Of a stretch of DNA of 64,000 bases, positions 28,800 to 37,778 are shown in pieces. Both the position numbers and the translations under genes were made by a program. Source of the DNA: Archangiaceae bacterium (GTDB lineage Bacteria > Myxococcota > Myxococcia > Myxococcales > Myxococcaceae); NCBI GenBank assembly GCA_016714225.1, contig JADJNS010000035.1, positions 1 through 64,000 of the forward strand, read 5' to 3'. A model generated the notes under the pieces. It did no database searches, was not told the origin of the DNA, and worked only from the letters and a program-made list of their open reading frames with translations. Positions within the stretch are counted from its first letter, which is position 1; the number at the start of each line of letters is the position of its first letter.

Positions 28800-31207
28800 G
28801 GAGCCACCGTCCTCTGGTACGCGCTCGAGAGCGCGATCGCCTTCATCAATGCCTTCATGTTGCCGTTCGACGAGAACGTCAGGTCCCACAGCTGCTTGTA
28901 GAGAACCCGCTCGTCTTCATCCCACCGGAGGTCGCGCCCCATCAGCAGCCGGTGCTGGCTCTGCAGCATCGAGCGAATGAACGCTTCTTTCTTCACCGCC
29001 TGGCTCGCGAACGCCTCCATGCCCTTGCCCTTGAACTCGTAGGTCGGCACCAGCCCCCGGTCGCTGTCGTCGAACGCCATGCTCGTGTCCGGGTCGGTCG
29101 CCCGGTACACCCCGTCGTCGTCCCACGACAGCCGCTGGTGCGAGAGCGGCGTCAGCACCTGGTGGCAGCTGAAGCAGATGCTCGTCGGGTCGACCGTCGA
29201 CGCCGCCGTCGCCGTGCCCCGCTGCGCGAACACCTCGGGCGGCACCTCGAACACCCGCCCCATGAAGTCGGTGAACACCCGCGCCGCGTAGTTGTAGTGC
29301 GGCAGCCCCTGCTTGCCCTGAATGAACCCCTTCATCGTCAACAGGCCGCTCTTGCCGTGCTCGGGCGGCCGGGTCGCCACGCCCCACGCCGGGTCGATCT
29401 GGTAGTCGGCCGTCAGCAGCTGGAAGAACGGCTTGCCGTTCACCGCCAGGTACGTCCACAGCCGGGCCGGCTCGTCGCTCACCGCCGTGCCCGCCGACTC
29501 GGTGCGCAGCCGCATGCGGCCGAAGTAGTAGGTCTTGAACTCCGGCGAGGCCATGAACGCGTCGACCATCGTCGCGAACGTCGCCCCCGACGTCTGCATC
29601 GAGAACTCGGCCGCGGTCGGCGGGCGGCCCAGCAGGTCGAGGCCCAGCTTCACCAACAACAGCTTCTGCTTCGCCGCTCCGGTCAACGTGTCGGCCGCCG
29701 GAGCCACCGTGAAGAGGAAGTCGGGGTGCCGCACCAGCGCCTCGCACACCCCCGACCACGCCTCGTTCAGCGGCGCCAGGTTGTCCAAGTCGACCAGCAG
29801 CGTGTACGCGTCGGTCTGCTCTTGCGCCGTGGCCGGCCGGTACAGCATGCGCGTGTACAGCGTGTTGATCTGCGCCTTGGCCGCCGTCTGCCGCGCGGTG
29901 CCGCCGCCGCCCTGCGGCCCGATGATCTTGAAGTTGTCGATGTCGACGTTGCGATCGTCGCCCGTCACCAGCGGCGGGTCGGTCGAGTCGTTGATGTACG
30001 AGACCGACAGCGTGTGCATGCCCGCCGCCGCCACCGGGGCGCTGAACGTCATGTCGACGAACTGGGTCTGGTCGGTGAACGTGAAGGTGGTGATCACGTT
30101 CGCGTCGAGCTTCACCTGAACCTTGGGCCCGTCGGTGCCCGAGTTGTCGGCCTTCGCCCGCACCACGAACTGGTACGTGCCCGCCGACGCCAGCGTCACC
30201 GCCGTCGACATCACGCAGTTGGTGTAGCAGTGGAAGCCCGGCGCCACCGCGCTGCCGAACCCGGTGGTGCCGCCTGACGCGTTGGTGCGCGTCACCGACG
30301 TGCCCTCGGCCTCGAAGGTCTGGGTCGTCGACGCCGCCAGGTCGGTCACCGTGGTGGTCACGTCGAGCCCGGCGAACGGCCCCGTCTTCGCCGTCACCGC
30401 CTGGGTGCACACGTCGGGCGCCAGCTTGTCGAGCCCCAGCAGGAACTCGCTGGTCGCGGTGCGCGCCTCGTTGAAGCGGTTCACGAAGTCGACTCCGCCG
30501 AACAGGCCGATGTTCTCGCTGAACTGGTTCTTGCCGCCCCGCACCCAGTCGTCGTTGAACACCGCCTTCACCCTGCCCTGCAGCTGAACCATGTTGATGA
30601 AGCTGTTGTCGTAGCCGGTCGCCTTCGGGCCGGTGTACGCGTTCAGCAGGTTGGGCGGGAACTGCTCGTCGGCCGGAGTGCCGCCCTGCCCCATGTACGC
30701 CTTCACCTCGCACGCGATGCGCGCGGCCGCCTCGACGTCGGCCTTCGGCCACAGCGCCCCGTCTTTGGGCATGCGCGCCAGCCGGTCGGTCGTGATGAGG
30801 CGATCGACCAGCGTGCCCGGCTTGCTGTCGAAGAACCCGCCCATGTTCGCGCCGTAGAAGGTGTCTTCGCCGTTCGCGGTCACCTTGAACATGCGGCCCA
30901 TGTTCGGCGCGTGGCACGCCACGCAGCCCGCGCTGCCCTGCCGCAGCATCGCCGGGTACACGTCGCGCGCGAAGTCGGCCGCGATGGTCTCCATGCGAAT
31001 CGACGCGTACTGCGAGACGTCGCAGCTCACGTTCGGAGGGTCGGCCGGAATGACCGGATCGTTGGGATCGTTCGGATCGTTCGGATCCATCGGGTCGTTG
31101 GGATCGTTCGGGTCGTGCGGCGTGGTGATGATCTCGCCGCCGATCATGATCTTCCCCTCGCAGCCGGCGACCAACACCACCAGCACGAGTGATCTCCAAG
31201 AGCGCAT
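28796..31207 (-). CDS. PSCyt-like cytochrome c lipoprotein with carbohydrate-binding module
   Basis: The ATG at 31205-31207 is preceded by GGTGG at good spacing; 803 residues. The lipobox LVVLVAGC gives a lipid anchor, followed by an Asn-Asp-Pro repeat linker. Two haem c motifs are visible: CVACH (about residue 95) and CFSCH (about 680). Residues 295-415 (FEAEGTSVTRTNASGG, then FVVRAKADNSGTDGPKVQVK) resemble CBM36/60-type carbohydrate-binding modules. LLLVKLGLDLLGRPPTAAEF and the following helices resemble DUF1549/DUF1588/DUF1592-type domains. It is probably an outer-surface redox protein that binds a polysaccharide, paired with the DUF1501 protein. Pfam boundaries are approximate. Confidence 0.7.
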   Translation of the reverse strand: MRSWRSLVLVVLVAGCEGKIMIGGEIITTPHDPNDPNDPMDPNDPNDPNDPVIPADPPNVSCDVSQYASIRMETIAADFARDVYPAMLRQGSAGCVACHAPNMGRMFKVTANGEDTFYGANMGGFFDSKPGTLVDRLITTDRLARMPKDGALWPKADVEAAARIACEVKAYMGQGGTPADEQFPPNLLNAYTGPKATGYDNSFINMVQLQGRVKAVFNDDWVRGGKNQFSENIGLFGGVDFVNRFNEARTATSEFLLGLDKLAPDVCTQAVTAKTGPFAGLDVTTTVTDLAASTTQTFEAEGTSVTRTNASGGTTGFGSAVAPGFHCYTNCVMSTAVTLASAGTYQFVVRAKADNSGTDGPKVQVKLDANVITTFTFTDQTQFVDMTFSAPVAAAGMHTLSVSYINDSTDPPLVTGDDRNVDIDNFKIIGPQGGGGTARQTAAKAQINTLYTRMLYRPATAQEQTDAYTLLVDLDNLAPLNEAWSGVCEALVRHPDFLFTVAPAADTLTGAAKQKLLLVKLGLDLLGRPPTAAEFSMQTSGATFATMVDAFMASPEFKTYYFGRMRLRTESAGTAVSDEPARLWTYLAVNGKPFFQLLTADYQIDPAWGVATRPPEHGKSGLLTMKGFIQGKQGLPHYNYAARVFTDFMGRVFEVPPEVFAQRGTATAASTVDPTSICFSCHQVLTPLSHQRLSWDDDGVYRATDPDTSMAFDDSDRGLVPTYEFKGKGMEAFASQAVKKEAFIRSMLQSQHRLLMGRDLRWDEDERVLYKQLWDLTFSSNGNMKALMKAIALSSAYQRTVAP
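31056..31118 (-). repeat. 9-bp tandem repeat (about 7 units)
   Basis: About seven imperfect copies of a 9-base unit (GGATCGTTC and variants on the plus strand) encode repeated Asn-Asp-Pro just after the lipid-anchored cysteine of the cytochrome lipoprotein. It acts as a rigid, acidic surface linker and could vary in copy number by slippage. Confidence 0.85.
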
Positions 31208-31317
31208 GCAGCCCACCTTTCGGCGTTACCGGAAGGACGCATGGTCTCGTGTCGAGCCCGCACAGATCAATGTAGGAACCGTGCAACCGTGTGATCCTGT
31301 TAACGAAAGTTGGCGAG

Positions 31318-31341
31318 ACCTGTCCCCTCGGCGGGACAGGT
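31318..31341 (-). terminator. 9-bp hairpin downstream of 31356-32465 gene
   Basis: ACCTGTCCC (31318-31326) and GGGACAGGT (31333-31341) form a perfect 9-bp stem with a 6-base loop, 14 bases beyond the stop of the leftward gene. No U-run follows on either strand. It also lies upstream of the cytochrome gene start, so a regulatory role is possible. Confidence 0.5.
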
Positions 31342-31355
31342 TCAATCGCTTCGCT

Positions 31356-32465
31356 TCAGCAGGTGTGCGGAAACACGCAGCGGGTCAACAGGCCCAGCTC
31401 GTCTTCGGCGAGCGCATCTGACAGCTCGCACTGCAGGGGCTCGATGGGCCAGTCGAGATCGAAGCGGTTCGGCTCGTCGGTGAGGCGCCGCGCCGCGAGC
31501 AGCATGCCAGAGATCTCGTCGACGCGGGAGTGCCGGCCGGTGCGCTGCGCCCCCAGCTTCAGCAGCTCGAGGCCGAGAATGCGCCGCGACACCCACGCCG
31601 CCTTGGCGTCGCGCTCACCCAGCTGCTCGATCAGCTCGAGCAGCGCGGGGGTGGGCAGCGCCTCGCGCGCGCGGCAGTGAATGGTGAAGGCCGGGTCGGG
31701 CATGATCATGCCGACGTCGAGAAACGCCAGGCGGCGCTCGTGCGCGGTGATCACGCCGAGCCGCGTCACCAGGCTCTTGTAGAGCACCCGCTCGAGCTCG
31801 ACGTGCCCGTCGTACGCCAGCAGATCGCACAGCTGCTGCACGTGCTCGGCGTCGAGGTGCCCCAGCTTCGAGATCTCGTCGACCACCGGCAACGCCGCCA
31901 GCTCGAAGGTGCCGGGGTTCATCACCGCGATCTTGCGGTGCAGCGGCTCGATCAGCGCCTGCGCCTGCTCGCGCAGCTCGGGGTCGCGGCGCACCGTGGC
32001 CAGCTGCCCCGCCGTCACCAGCTGCACCAGCAGATCCATCGGCTGCTCGAGCTGAGCCTGCGCCTCTTCGAGCAGCTCGGCCGGCGAAGTCAGCATCCAC
32101 TTGCGGCCGATGACCCCGGTGTGCTCGCTGAAGAAGTTGCCGAACGCCTCGCCCGCCGTGCCCGCCACCACCGCCTCTTCGAGCTCGTCGTCCCAGCTGC
32201 GGCCCTTCAAGAAGCTGAACCCGGTCGGCCGGCCGCACGCTTCCCAGCTGCTCAAGAGCGACTCGATCCACGGCTCGTAGCCGCGCTGCGCCCGCCGCTC
32301 GACCAGCGCCGTCAGCACCTGCGCCTCGGCCGCATCGGGCAGCTCGGCGTTCAGCGCGTCAGACCTCAGCGACGCCAGCGCCAGCTCGCCGCGCTCCAGC
32401 GCCTGGCAGGCCTCGAAGAACGCGCTGGGAAATCGCCGCCGCATATGGAGCACCGTAACAGTCAC
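31356..32465 (-). CDS. conserved-looking protein of unknown function
   Basis: This 369-residue, mostly alpha-helical and acidic protein has no signal peptide or membrane segment. It is rich in Leu/Glu/Ala heptad-like stretches (AELLEEAQAQLEQPMDLLVQ, then LERVLYKSLVTRL). I recognise no catalytic motif and no named family. The start may be GTG at 32463-32465, with a G-rich Shine-Dalgarno-like stretch (GAGGGCGCAGG) before it, or ATG at 32442-32444 (MRRRFPSAFF). Codon use matches the neighbours. It stands alone between the cytochrome operon and the DTW-domain gene. The 103 bases upstream of it (32466-32568) hold no feature. Confidence 0.55.
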   Translation of the reverse strand: MTVTVLHMRRRFPSAFFEACQALERGELALASLRSDALNAELPDAAEAQVLTALVERRAQRGYEPWIESLLSSWEACGRPTGFSFLKGRSWDDELEEAVVAGTAGEAFGNFFSEHTGVIGRKWMLTSPAELLEEAQAQLEQPMDLLVQLVTAGQLATVRRDPELREQAQALIEPLHRKIAVMNPGTFELAALPVVDEISKLGHLDAEHVQQLCDLLAYDGHVELERVLYKSLVTRLGVITAHERRLAFLDVGMIMPDPAFTIHCRAREALPTPALLELIEQLGERDAKAAWVSRRILGLELLKLGAQRTGRHSRVDEISGMLLAARRLTDEPNRFDLDWPIEPLQCELSDALAEDELGLLTRCVFPHTC

Positions 32466-32568
32466 CCTGCGCCCTCACTCTGCCCTTCTCGACACCGCAC
32501 CGAAGGGAAATACGAAAGGCCGTTTCCAAACCGGTCGCAAGTTACCGACCCGTAAGCCACGCCCACCG

Positions 32569-33699
32569 TCACCGCGGCTGTCGCACCAGCTTACGAACGA
32601 TCTCGCCCAACGCCGCGATTCTGCGGCCCGCCCGGCCCCGCCCAAAGGCCGGCACGTGGCCCAGCTCTTCTGCGAACTTCTCCATGCCACCCGTCGATCG
32701 GTACACGCTCTGCGAAGCGAGATGCTTGAGGTTCAAGCTCGTTTCAGGCCGGTACCCCTCGACCTCGAGCAGGTCGAGCGTGAAGGCGCCCCACGTGCCC
32801 ACCACCGCGCCAGGCCCCACAAAGGCCCGCCACGAGGCCAGCGCCGCCTCGACCGAGGCCCCGGCCAGCAGCTCTGCTTCGGTCACGTCGAGGTGAAAGG
32901 TCACCCGCGGCGCCAGCTCGCGGCGCGGCGCCACCAGCGTCTCGAAGCGCTCGCCGGTCGCCACCCGCTCGGCCACCAGCTGAATCAGCTCGGGGCGCAC
33001 CCGCGCGCCGCTCTTGCCGGGCAGCCCGTTGCCCTCGCCGTACGCCACCACCAGCCGCTCGAACGCCGCGCGCAGCGGCGCCAGCTGGTCGACGTTCTTG
33101 TTGCGGTGCTTGAACCGGGCGTGCCGCGAGGGCCCCTTGCCGATGTGGTCGATCTGCGTCTCGACCATGCGATCGAACGCCGACAGAATCGGCTGGAACT
33201 TGAGCGGCTGCCCCTCGAGGTGCCCCAGCACCAGCGCCACCGCCTCGATGGTCGACAGGCAGTGCGCCTTGGGCTCTTTGCGAATGCGGTAATTGCCCGG
33301 CCGATCGGGGTTGAGCGAGATGCGCGGCAGCGCCTTCAGCTTCGGGCTGCGGTTGACCACCTTCTTCGCGTTCGACCAGGTGCCGTCGACCACCACCAGC
33401 GTGCCCGGCGGCCGGTCGAGCTTCGTCACGTCGACCGCCTCGTCGCTGGGGAAAAGCACCGCCGCGTCGGAGGGCAGGTCGAGCTTCTCGCCGGTCAACG
33501 CCACGTGCAGCTCACTGTTGGGCAGCGAGAGGTGCGCCATGCGGCAGGTGCTGATCGGCACCCTCGACTCGCGCGGGTGCTGCACGAACACCACCCGGGT
33601 GGGGCTGTGCATCGGCTTGAGCGCGCCGCACCAGCACACCGACCTCGGCCGCCGGCAGCGGTAGCAGACCTCGCGCGTATCGATGACCTCGGGCGTCAC
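32569..33699 (-). CDS. DTW-domain tRNA-uridine aminocarboxypropyltransferase, extended
   Basis: The chosen start is GTG at 33697-33699; the frame stays open far upstream, but that part lies antisense to the PreA-like gene and is not credible. EVCYRCRRPRSVCWC is the N-terminal zinc-like Cys cluster of DTW proteins and TLVVVDGTWSNAKKV carries the signature D-x-T-W. IRKEPKAHCLSTIEAVALVL is the conserved C-terminal DTW segment. The family (TapT/DTWD) forms acp3U in tRNA from SAM. At 376 residues it is about 150 longer than simple TapT; the extra C-terminal part (from about residue 215) is not recognised. Confidence 0.75.
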   Translation of the reverse strand: MTPEVIDTREVCYRCRRPRSVCWCGALKPMHSPTRVVFVQHPRESRVPISTCRMAHLSLPNSELHVALTGEKLDLPSDAAVLFPSDEAVDVTKLDRPPGTLVVVDGTWSNAKKVVNRSPKLKALPRISLNPDRPGNYRIRKEPKAHCLSTIEAVALVLGHLEGQPLKFQPILSAFDRMVETQIDHIGKGPSRHARFKHRNKNVDQLAPLRAAFERLVVAYGEGNGLPGKSGARVRPELIQLVAERVATGERFETLVAPRRELAPRVTFHLDVTEAELLAGASVEAALASWRAFVGPGAVVGTWGAFTLDLLEVEGYRPETSLNLKHLASQSVYRSTGGMEKFAEELGHVPAFGRGRAGRRIAALGEIVRKLVRQPR

Positions 33700-33783
33700 A
33701 GGGCTGCCGCTAATACCACTTAAGCCGGTTGGCTTGGCCCGCGGGCCCGCGCTATGTCGCGCCCTTTCCCGAAAGGAACTGAC

Positions 33784-34890
33784 ATGGCGGCTACGCTCGA
33801 GACGACGGTCACCCGCATCAAGTTCGACAACCCGTACCTGCTCGGTTCGGGCCCTCCGGGGACCAACGCCAAGGTGATCGCCAAGTCGTTCGACCTGGGC
33901 TGGGGCGGCGTGGTCGGCAAGACCATCAGCCTCGACTCGACCAAGGTGGTCAACACCGCGCCGCGCTACGGCAAGCTGAAGGACCCGGTGAAGACCGACG
34001 TGGTGGTGGGCTTCGAGAACATCGAGCTCATCTCCGACCGCCCCTACGCCACCTGGCTCGACGAGTTTCGCCAGCTGAAGAAGCAGTACCCCCACAAGGT
34101 GCTGATCGCCTCGGTGATGGAGGAGTACCGCAAAGAGGCGTGGCAGCAGATCATTCGCGAAGTGCAGGAGACCGGCGTCGACGGCTTCGAGCTCAACCTC
34201 TCGTGCCCGCACGGCCTGCCCGAGCGCAAGATGGGCATGGCGATGGGCGAAGACCCGTCGATCTGTGAAGAGGTGGTCGGCTGGGTCAAAGAGGTCGCCA
34301 AGATTCCCGTCTGGGCGAAGATGACCCCCAACGTCGGCGACCCCAAGGTGCCCGCCAAGGCGGCGATGAAGGCCGGCGCCGACGGCATCTCGACCATCAA
34401 CACCATTCTCTCGGTGATCGGCGTCGACCTGCGCACCCTGCGCCCGATGCCCACCGTCGAGGGCCACGCGGTGCCCGGCGGCTACTCGGGCCAGGCGGTG
34501 CGGCCCATCGCGCTGCGCCACGTGATGGAGATCGCCCGCGCGATTCCCGGCGTGCCGATCAGCGGCATGGGCGGCATCGACACCGGCTTCGACGCGGCCC
34601 AGTTCATCGCGCTCGGCTCGCACACCGTGCAGGTCTGCACCGGCGCGATGCTCCAGGGCTACGAGGTGATCTCCAAGCTCAAAGACGAGCTCTTGAAGGT
34701 GCTGGTCGACCACAAGTTCGAGCGCCTCGAAGAGCTGCGCGGCAAGGCCCTGCCCTACTTCACCACCCACTTCGACCTCGTCGAGCGCCAGCGCGCCGCC
34801 AAGGCCGCCCGCACCGGCGGCAACAAAGACGCCGAGACGTGGAAGGGCGAGATCAAGAGCGAGACCGACGCGCTCACCGCCACCCGCTAG
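33784..34890 (+). CDS. PreA-like dihydropyrimidine dehydrogenase subunit lacking Fe-S domain
   Basis: The ATG at 33784 has AAGGA at 33771-33775 as ribosome-binding site; 368 residues. An FMN TIM barrel of the dihydroorotate/dihydropyrimidine dehydrogenase type is clear: GWGGVVGKTISLDS, FELNLSCPHGLPERKMGMAM, VWAKMTPNVGDPKVPAKAAM, GYSGQAVRPIALRHVMEIA and ISGMGGIDTGFDAAQF. PreA with PreT reduces uracil and thymine with NADH. The two C-terminal 4Fe-4S clusters of E. coli PreA are absent, the loop holding the catalytic Cys in mammalian DPD (xACGxDP) here reads AMGEDP, and no preT lies nearby. A related oxidoreductase with another partner is possible. Confidence 0.75.
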   Translation: MAATLETTVTRIKFDNPYLLGSGPPGTNAKVIAKSFDLGWGGVVGKTISLDSTKVVNTAPRYGKLKDPVKTDVVVGFENIELISDRPYATWLDEFRQLKKQYPHKVLIASVMEEYRKEAWQQIIREVQETGVDGFELNLSCPHGLPERKMGMAMGEDPSICEEVVGWVKEVAKIPVWAKMTPNVGDPKVPAKAAMKAGADGISTINTILSVIGVDLRTLRPMPTVEGHAVPGGYSGQAVRPIALRHVMEIARAIPGVPISGMGGIDTGFDAAQFIALGSHTVQVCTGAMLQGYEVISKLKDELLKVLVDHKFERLEELRGKALPYFTTHFDLVERQRAAKAARTGGNKDAETWKGEIKSETDALTATR

Positions 34891-34896
34891 AAAAGC

Positions 34897-35490
34897 GTGA
34901 CGGCTCACCCTGCCCGGTCTCGTATCGCGTTCGCTACGGCGCTGCTGAGTCTGCTTGCCCTCAGCTGCAAGAGAGAGGCGCCCCGCTACGCCGTGGGCCC
35001 GGTCTCCATCGCGGTGCCCGAGGGCTTTCTCGACGACGTCGACCGCGCCGGCAAGCTCGCGCGCGGCGGGGCCGGCAGCTTGAGCTCGCAGGGCCGGGTG
35101 TGGGTGAACGCGAAGAACAAGATGCAGCTGGCGCTCAGCCTGGCGCGGCTGCCCCACCAGCCCGAGTGGGACAAGGTCTCGTCGACCGTGCTGCTCACCG
35201 AGATGGTGAACCAGGAGCTCGCCGCCGGTGAGAAGGCTTCCTTGAAGACGGTGAGCTCCGACCGCAAGTGGCAAGGCGCCGTGCTGCACTACTCGGTCGA
35301 GGGCGACATGGGAGGCCAGCTCTCGACCGTGAGCCACACCGCGCTGTGGGTCGACGCGGCGGGCGACTGCTGGCACGCCTCGGCGGTGTGCACCGCGCGG
35401 CCGACCGAGCGCCAGGGCTGCACCCCGCTCATCGACTCGGTGCGCTTCGACGTGGCCGGCTTCGACGCCGGGTCGGTCGCCTCCCCGTGA
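34897..35490 (+). CDS. lipoprotein of unknown function
   Basis: GTG start at 34897, seven bases after the PreA-like stop; 197 residues. The N-terminus has a positively charged start, a hydrophobic core and the lipobox LALSC, so it should be lipid-anchored in the envelope. The mature part shows IAVPEGFLDD, repeated beta-strand-like segments and two Cys near the C-terminus (DCWHASAVC) that may form a disulphide. No family is recognised; the shape recalls small exported DUF1795/PsbP-like proteins, but that is a guess. The stop overlaps the rsmE start. Confidence 0.6.
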   Translation: MTAHPARSRIAFATALLSLLALSCKREAPRYAVGPVSIAVPEGFLDDVDRAGKLARGGAGSLSSQGRVWVNAKNKMQLALSLARLPHQPEWDKVSSTVLLTEMVNQELAAGEKASLKTVSSDRKWQGAVLHYSVEGDMGGQLSTVSHTALWVDAAGDCWHASAVCTARPTERQGCTPLIDSVRFDVAGFDAGSVASP

Positions 35491-36197
35491 ACCTGCTGCT
35501 GCTCGAGCCCGAAGAGCTGGCCGCCGACGGCACCGCGCGCATCACCGGCCGAAGGCTGCAGCACGTGCGCGAGGTGCTGGGCACCCGCGAGGGCGAGTCG
35601 CTCAGGGTCGGCGTGCTGAACGGCAACACCGGCACCGCGCGCATCGCCTCGCTCACCCGCGACGGCCTGGTGCTCGAGACGCAGCTCGACCAGCCGCCGC
35701 CGCCGCGCGCCGGGGTCGATCTGCTCCTGGCGATACCCCGGCCCAAGGCGCTCAAGAAGGTGCTGCCCGCGGTGGCCTCGCTGGGCGTCGACCGGGTGGT
35801 GCTGCTCAACGCGGCGCGGGTCGAGAAGTCGTACTTCGACTCGAAGGTGCTGGTGCCAGAGTTCCTGGGCGGGCTGCTCAGGCTGGGCCTCGAGCAGGGC
35901 CGCGACACCGTGCCGCCCGAGGTCATCACGCGCGAGCGCTTCAAGCCGTTCGTCGAAGACGAGCTCGAGGCGTGGCTCCACCCCGGCAGCGCCCGGTACA
36001 CCCTGCACCCCGGCGCGCCGCTGTTGCCCCGCCGCGCGGTCGGCCAGCGGGCGGCGCTCGCCATCGGGCCCGAGGGCGGCTGGGTGCCCTTCGAGCTCGA
36101 GCTGCTGGGCACCGCCGGGTTTTCACCGGTGTCGGTGGGCGCCCGGACCCTGCGGGTCGAGGTCGCGGTCGCGGTGATCATCGGTGCGCTGGGCTGA
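35487..36197 (+). CDS. rsmE: 16S rRNA m3U1498 methyltransferase RsmE
   Basis: GTG start at 35487 overlapping the preceding TGA; 236 residues, normal for RsmE. The N-terminal PUA-like domain contains GRRLQHVREVLGTREGE (the HxxxVLR element). The SPOUT knot contains LLLAIPRPKALKKVLPAVAS, LAIGPEGGWVPFELELL and VSVGARTLRVEVAVAV, the three SAM-binding loops. RsmE methylates N3 of U1498 in 16S rRNA of the assembled 30S subunit. Co-transcription with the lipoprotein and PreA-like genes is likely from the spacing. Confidence 0.9.
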   Translation: MNLLLLEPEELAADGTARITGRRLQHVREVLGTREGESLRVGVLNGNTGTARIASLTRDGLVLETQLDQPPPPRAGVDLLLAIPRPKALKKVLPAVASLGVDRVVLLNAARVEKSYFDSKVLVPEFLGGLLRLGLEQGRDTVPPEVITRERFKPFVEDELEAWLHPGSARYTLHPGAPLLPRRAVGQRAALAIGPEGGWVPFELELLGTAGFSPVSVGARTLRVEVAVAVIIGALG

Positions 36198-36245
36198 CAT
36201 GTCGGTTTCGCGCGGCGAAATTGCGGCCGTTACAATGACGGTCGG

Positions 36246-37728
36246 ATGTCTGCCGTCGCCGTCGTGCTCGCTGTCGCCGTCGTCTCTTCGGCCGCTCCGC
36301 CGCAGAAGGTAGACCGGGTCGCCGCCGCCGAGCAGCAGCGCATCAAGCCGTGGTGCCAGGGCGCCTACGCCACCGACTTCAGCGCGCTCTCGACCAAGAG
36401 CATCGAGTTCAGCGCGCGCGCAGAGAACCAGTTCACCTACTGCCTGCGCGTCACCGCCACCTACGAGTGCGTGTCGTACGCACAAGACGGCACCATCAAG
36501 CGGGCCAAGAAGAACGTGGTGGCGCACGGCACCGCGTTCGCCTACCGCCGCGACAAGGCCGACACCCTGCTGGCGACCAACCAGCACGTGGTCGAGTACC
36601 CCATCGTCACCGACGAAGAGCACCTGGTCGATGGGGTGCCCAGCGGCTGCAAGCGGGTCACCGACAGCATGCGCATCGTCGAGAACGAGCGCGACGACTA
36701 CGAGGCCGACGACGTGCCGCTGACCCGCGTCATCTCTGACGCCGCGCTCGACCTCTCGGTGGTGCGCGCCAAGAACCAGTCGCTGCACGTGATGCCGTGG
36801 AAGTTCGGCAAGAGCTCGGCGCTGCGCGAGCGCAACGTGGTCGACGTGCGCGGTTTTCCCCTCGGCGCGTTCAAGGCGACCAACCTGGGCACGGTCATCT
36901 CGACCTACGACCGCGACGACTTCAAGGAGTGGGACCACGACGACTTCGTGATCGACGCGCGCCTCTCGCAGGGCAACTCGGGGTCGCCGGTGCTGGCGGT
37001 GAGCTGCGCCACGGGCGAGTACGAGCTGGTCGGCATCTTCCACGCCGGCTACTCGCGCGGCAGCTCGCTCAACGTGGTGGTGCAGATCGACCAGGCCCGC
37101 GACTTCCTCACGTTCTTGAAGAAGAGCAGCACCCCGCGGCCCGACGCGCCCTCGGGGCTGGTCGGCACCGACGATCGCAAGCGGCTCTACGACGCGGCGT
37201 CGAGCACGGGCATCTTCTTCCCCTTCGGGTCGCTCTCGGCCTCGGTGCGCGCACGCGAGGGCAAGCTGGTGTTCGACGTCTACCCCCGCAACTTCCCCAC
37301 CGAGTCGTGGCCGGCGCTGGTGATCGAAGACGTGGCCACCGGCGACTCGAAAGAGTTCGGCTCGATGGGCCGGGTGTGGTTCGGCAACGCGCGCGGCCTC
37401 AAAGAGGCCGACCGCGCCGAGATGAACGCCGAGATGCACGCCCAGCTCGAGCGCGGGCTCGAGGTGCTGCGCCGCGCCGCGCTGGCCGCGGTCGACTACC
37501 CGCCGCGCGGCGATGAAGGCCGACGACTCGCGCGAGGCGTTCGAGAAGGCCAAGCGGCTCGAGAAGACCCTGAAGCGCACCTCGAACACGTCGCGCGAGA
37601 TCGTGGCGACGATCGCCGAGGTGATGGAGCGCGAGGGCCTGAAGGCCGGCGAGAAGGCCGACCTGCCCGCCCCCGCCGCCGAGCCCCCGGTCGACGCCGG
37701 GCCCTTCGGCGCCGACGCGGCGCACTGA
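36246..37728 (+). CDS. exported trypsin-like serine protease, frame broken near C-terminus
   Basis: The N-terminus VAVVLAVAVVSSAAPPQ is a signal peptide. A chymotrypsin-fold protease follows: TLLATNQHVVEYP (His, about residue 114), SDAALDLSVVRA (Asp, about 170) and DARLSQGNSGSPVLAVSC (Ser, about 246), a complete triad in the style of glutamyl/trypsin_2 peptidases. Near 37508 a shift leads into the frame AMKADDSREAFEKAKRLEK, ending at 37728 with a Lys/Glu-rich helix and an Ala/Pro tail; corrected length about 494. The paired Cys residues suggest folding outside the cytoplasm. It probably cleaves periplasmic or surface substrates. It is followed after 50 bases by the pseudokinase gene. Confidence 0.8.
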
Positions 37729-37778
37729 CGCCTTGGGGCCTTGGGAAACGCCGGCCCGTTCAGGCAAAGTGCGCGGCC

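Noticed and set aside
28917..31286. 789-residue second leftward frame over the cytochrome gene
   Set aside because: Same-strand shadow of the haem lipoprotein; Arg/Gly/His-rich with no motifs, while the other frame has lipobox and CxxCH sites.
33700..35376. Very long leftward open frame continuing upstream of the DTW-domain gene
   Set aside because: It runs antisense to the clearly coding PreA-like and lipoprotein genes and its sequence is Arg/His/Val/Leu-rich, a mirror of their codon use.
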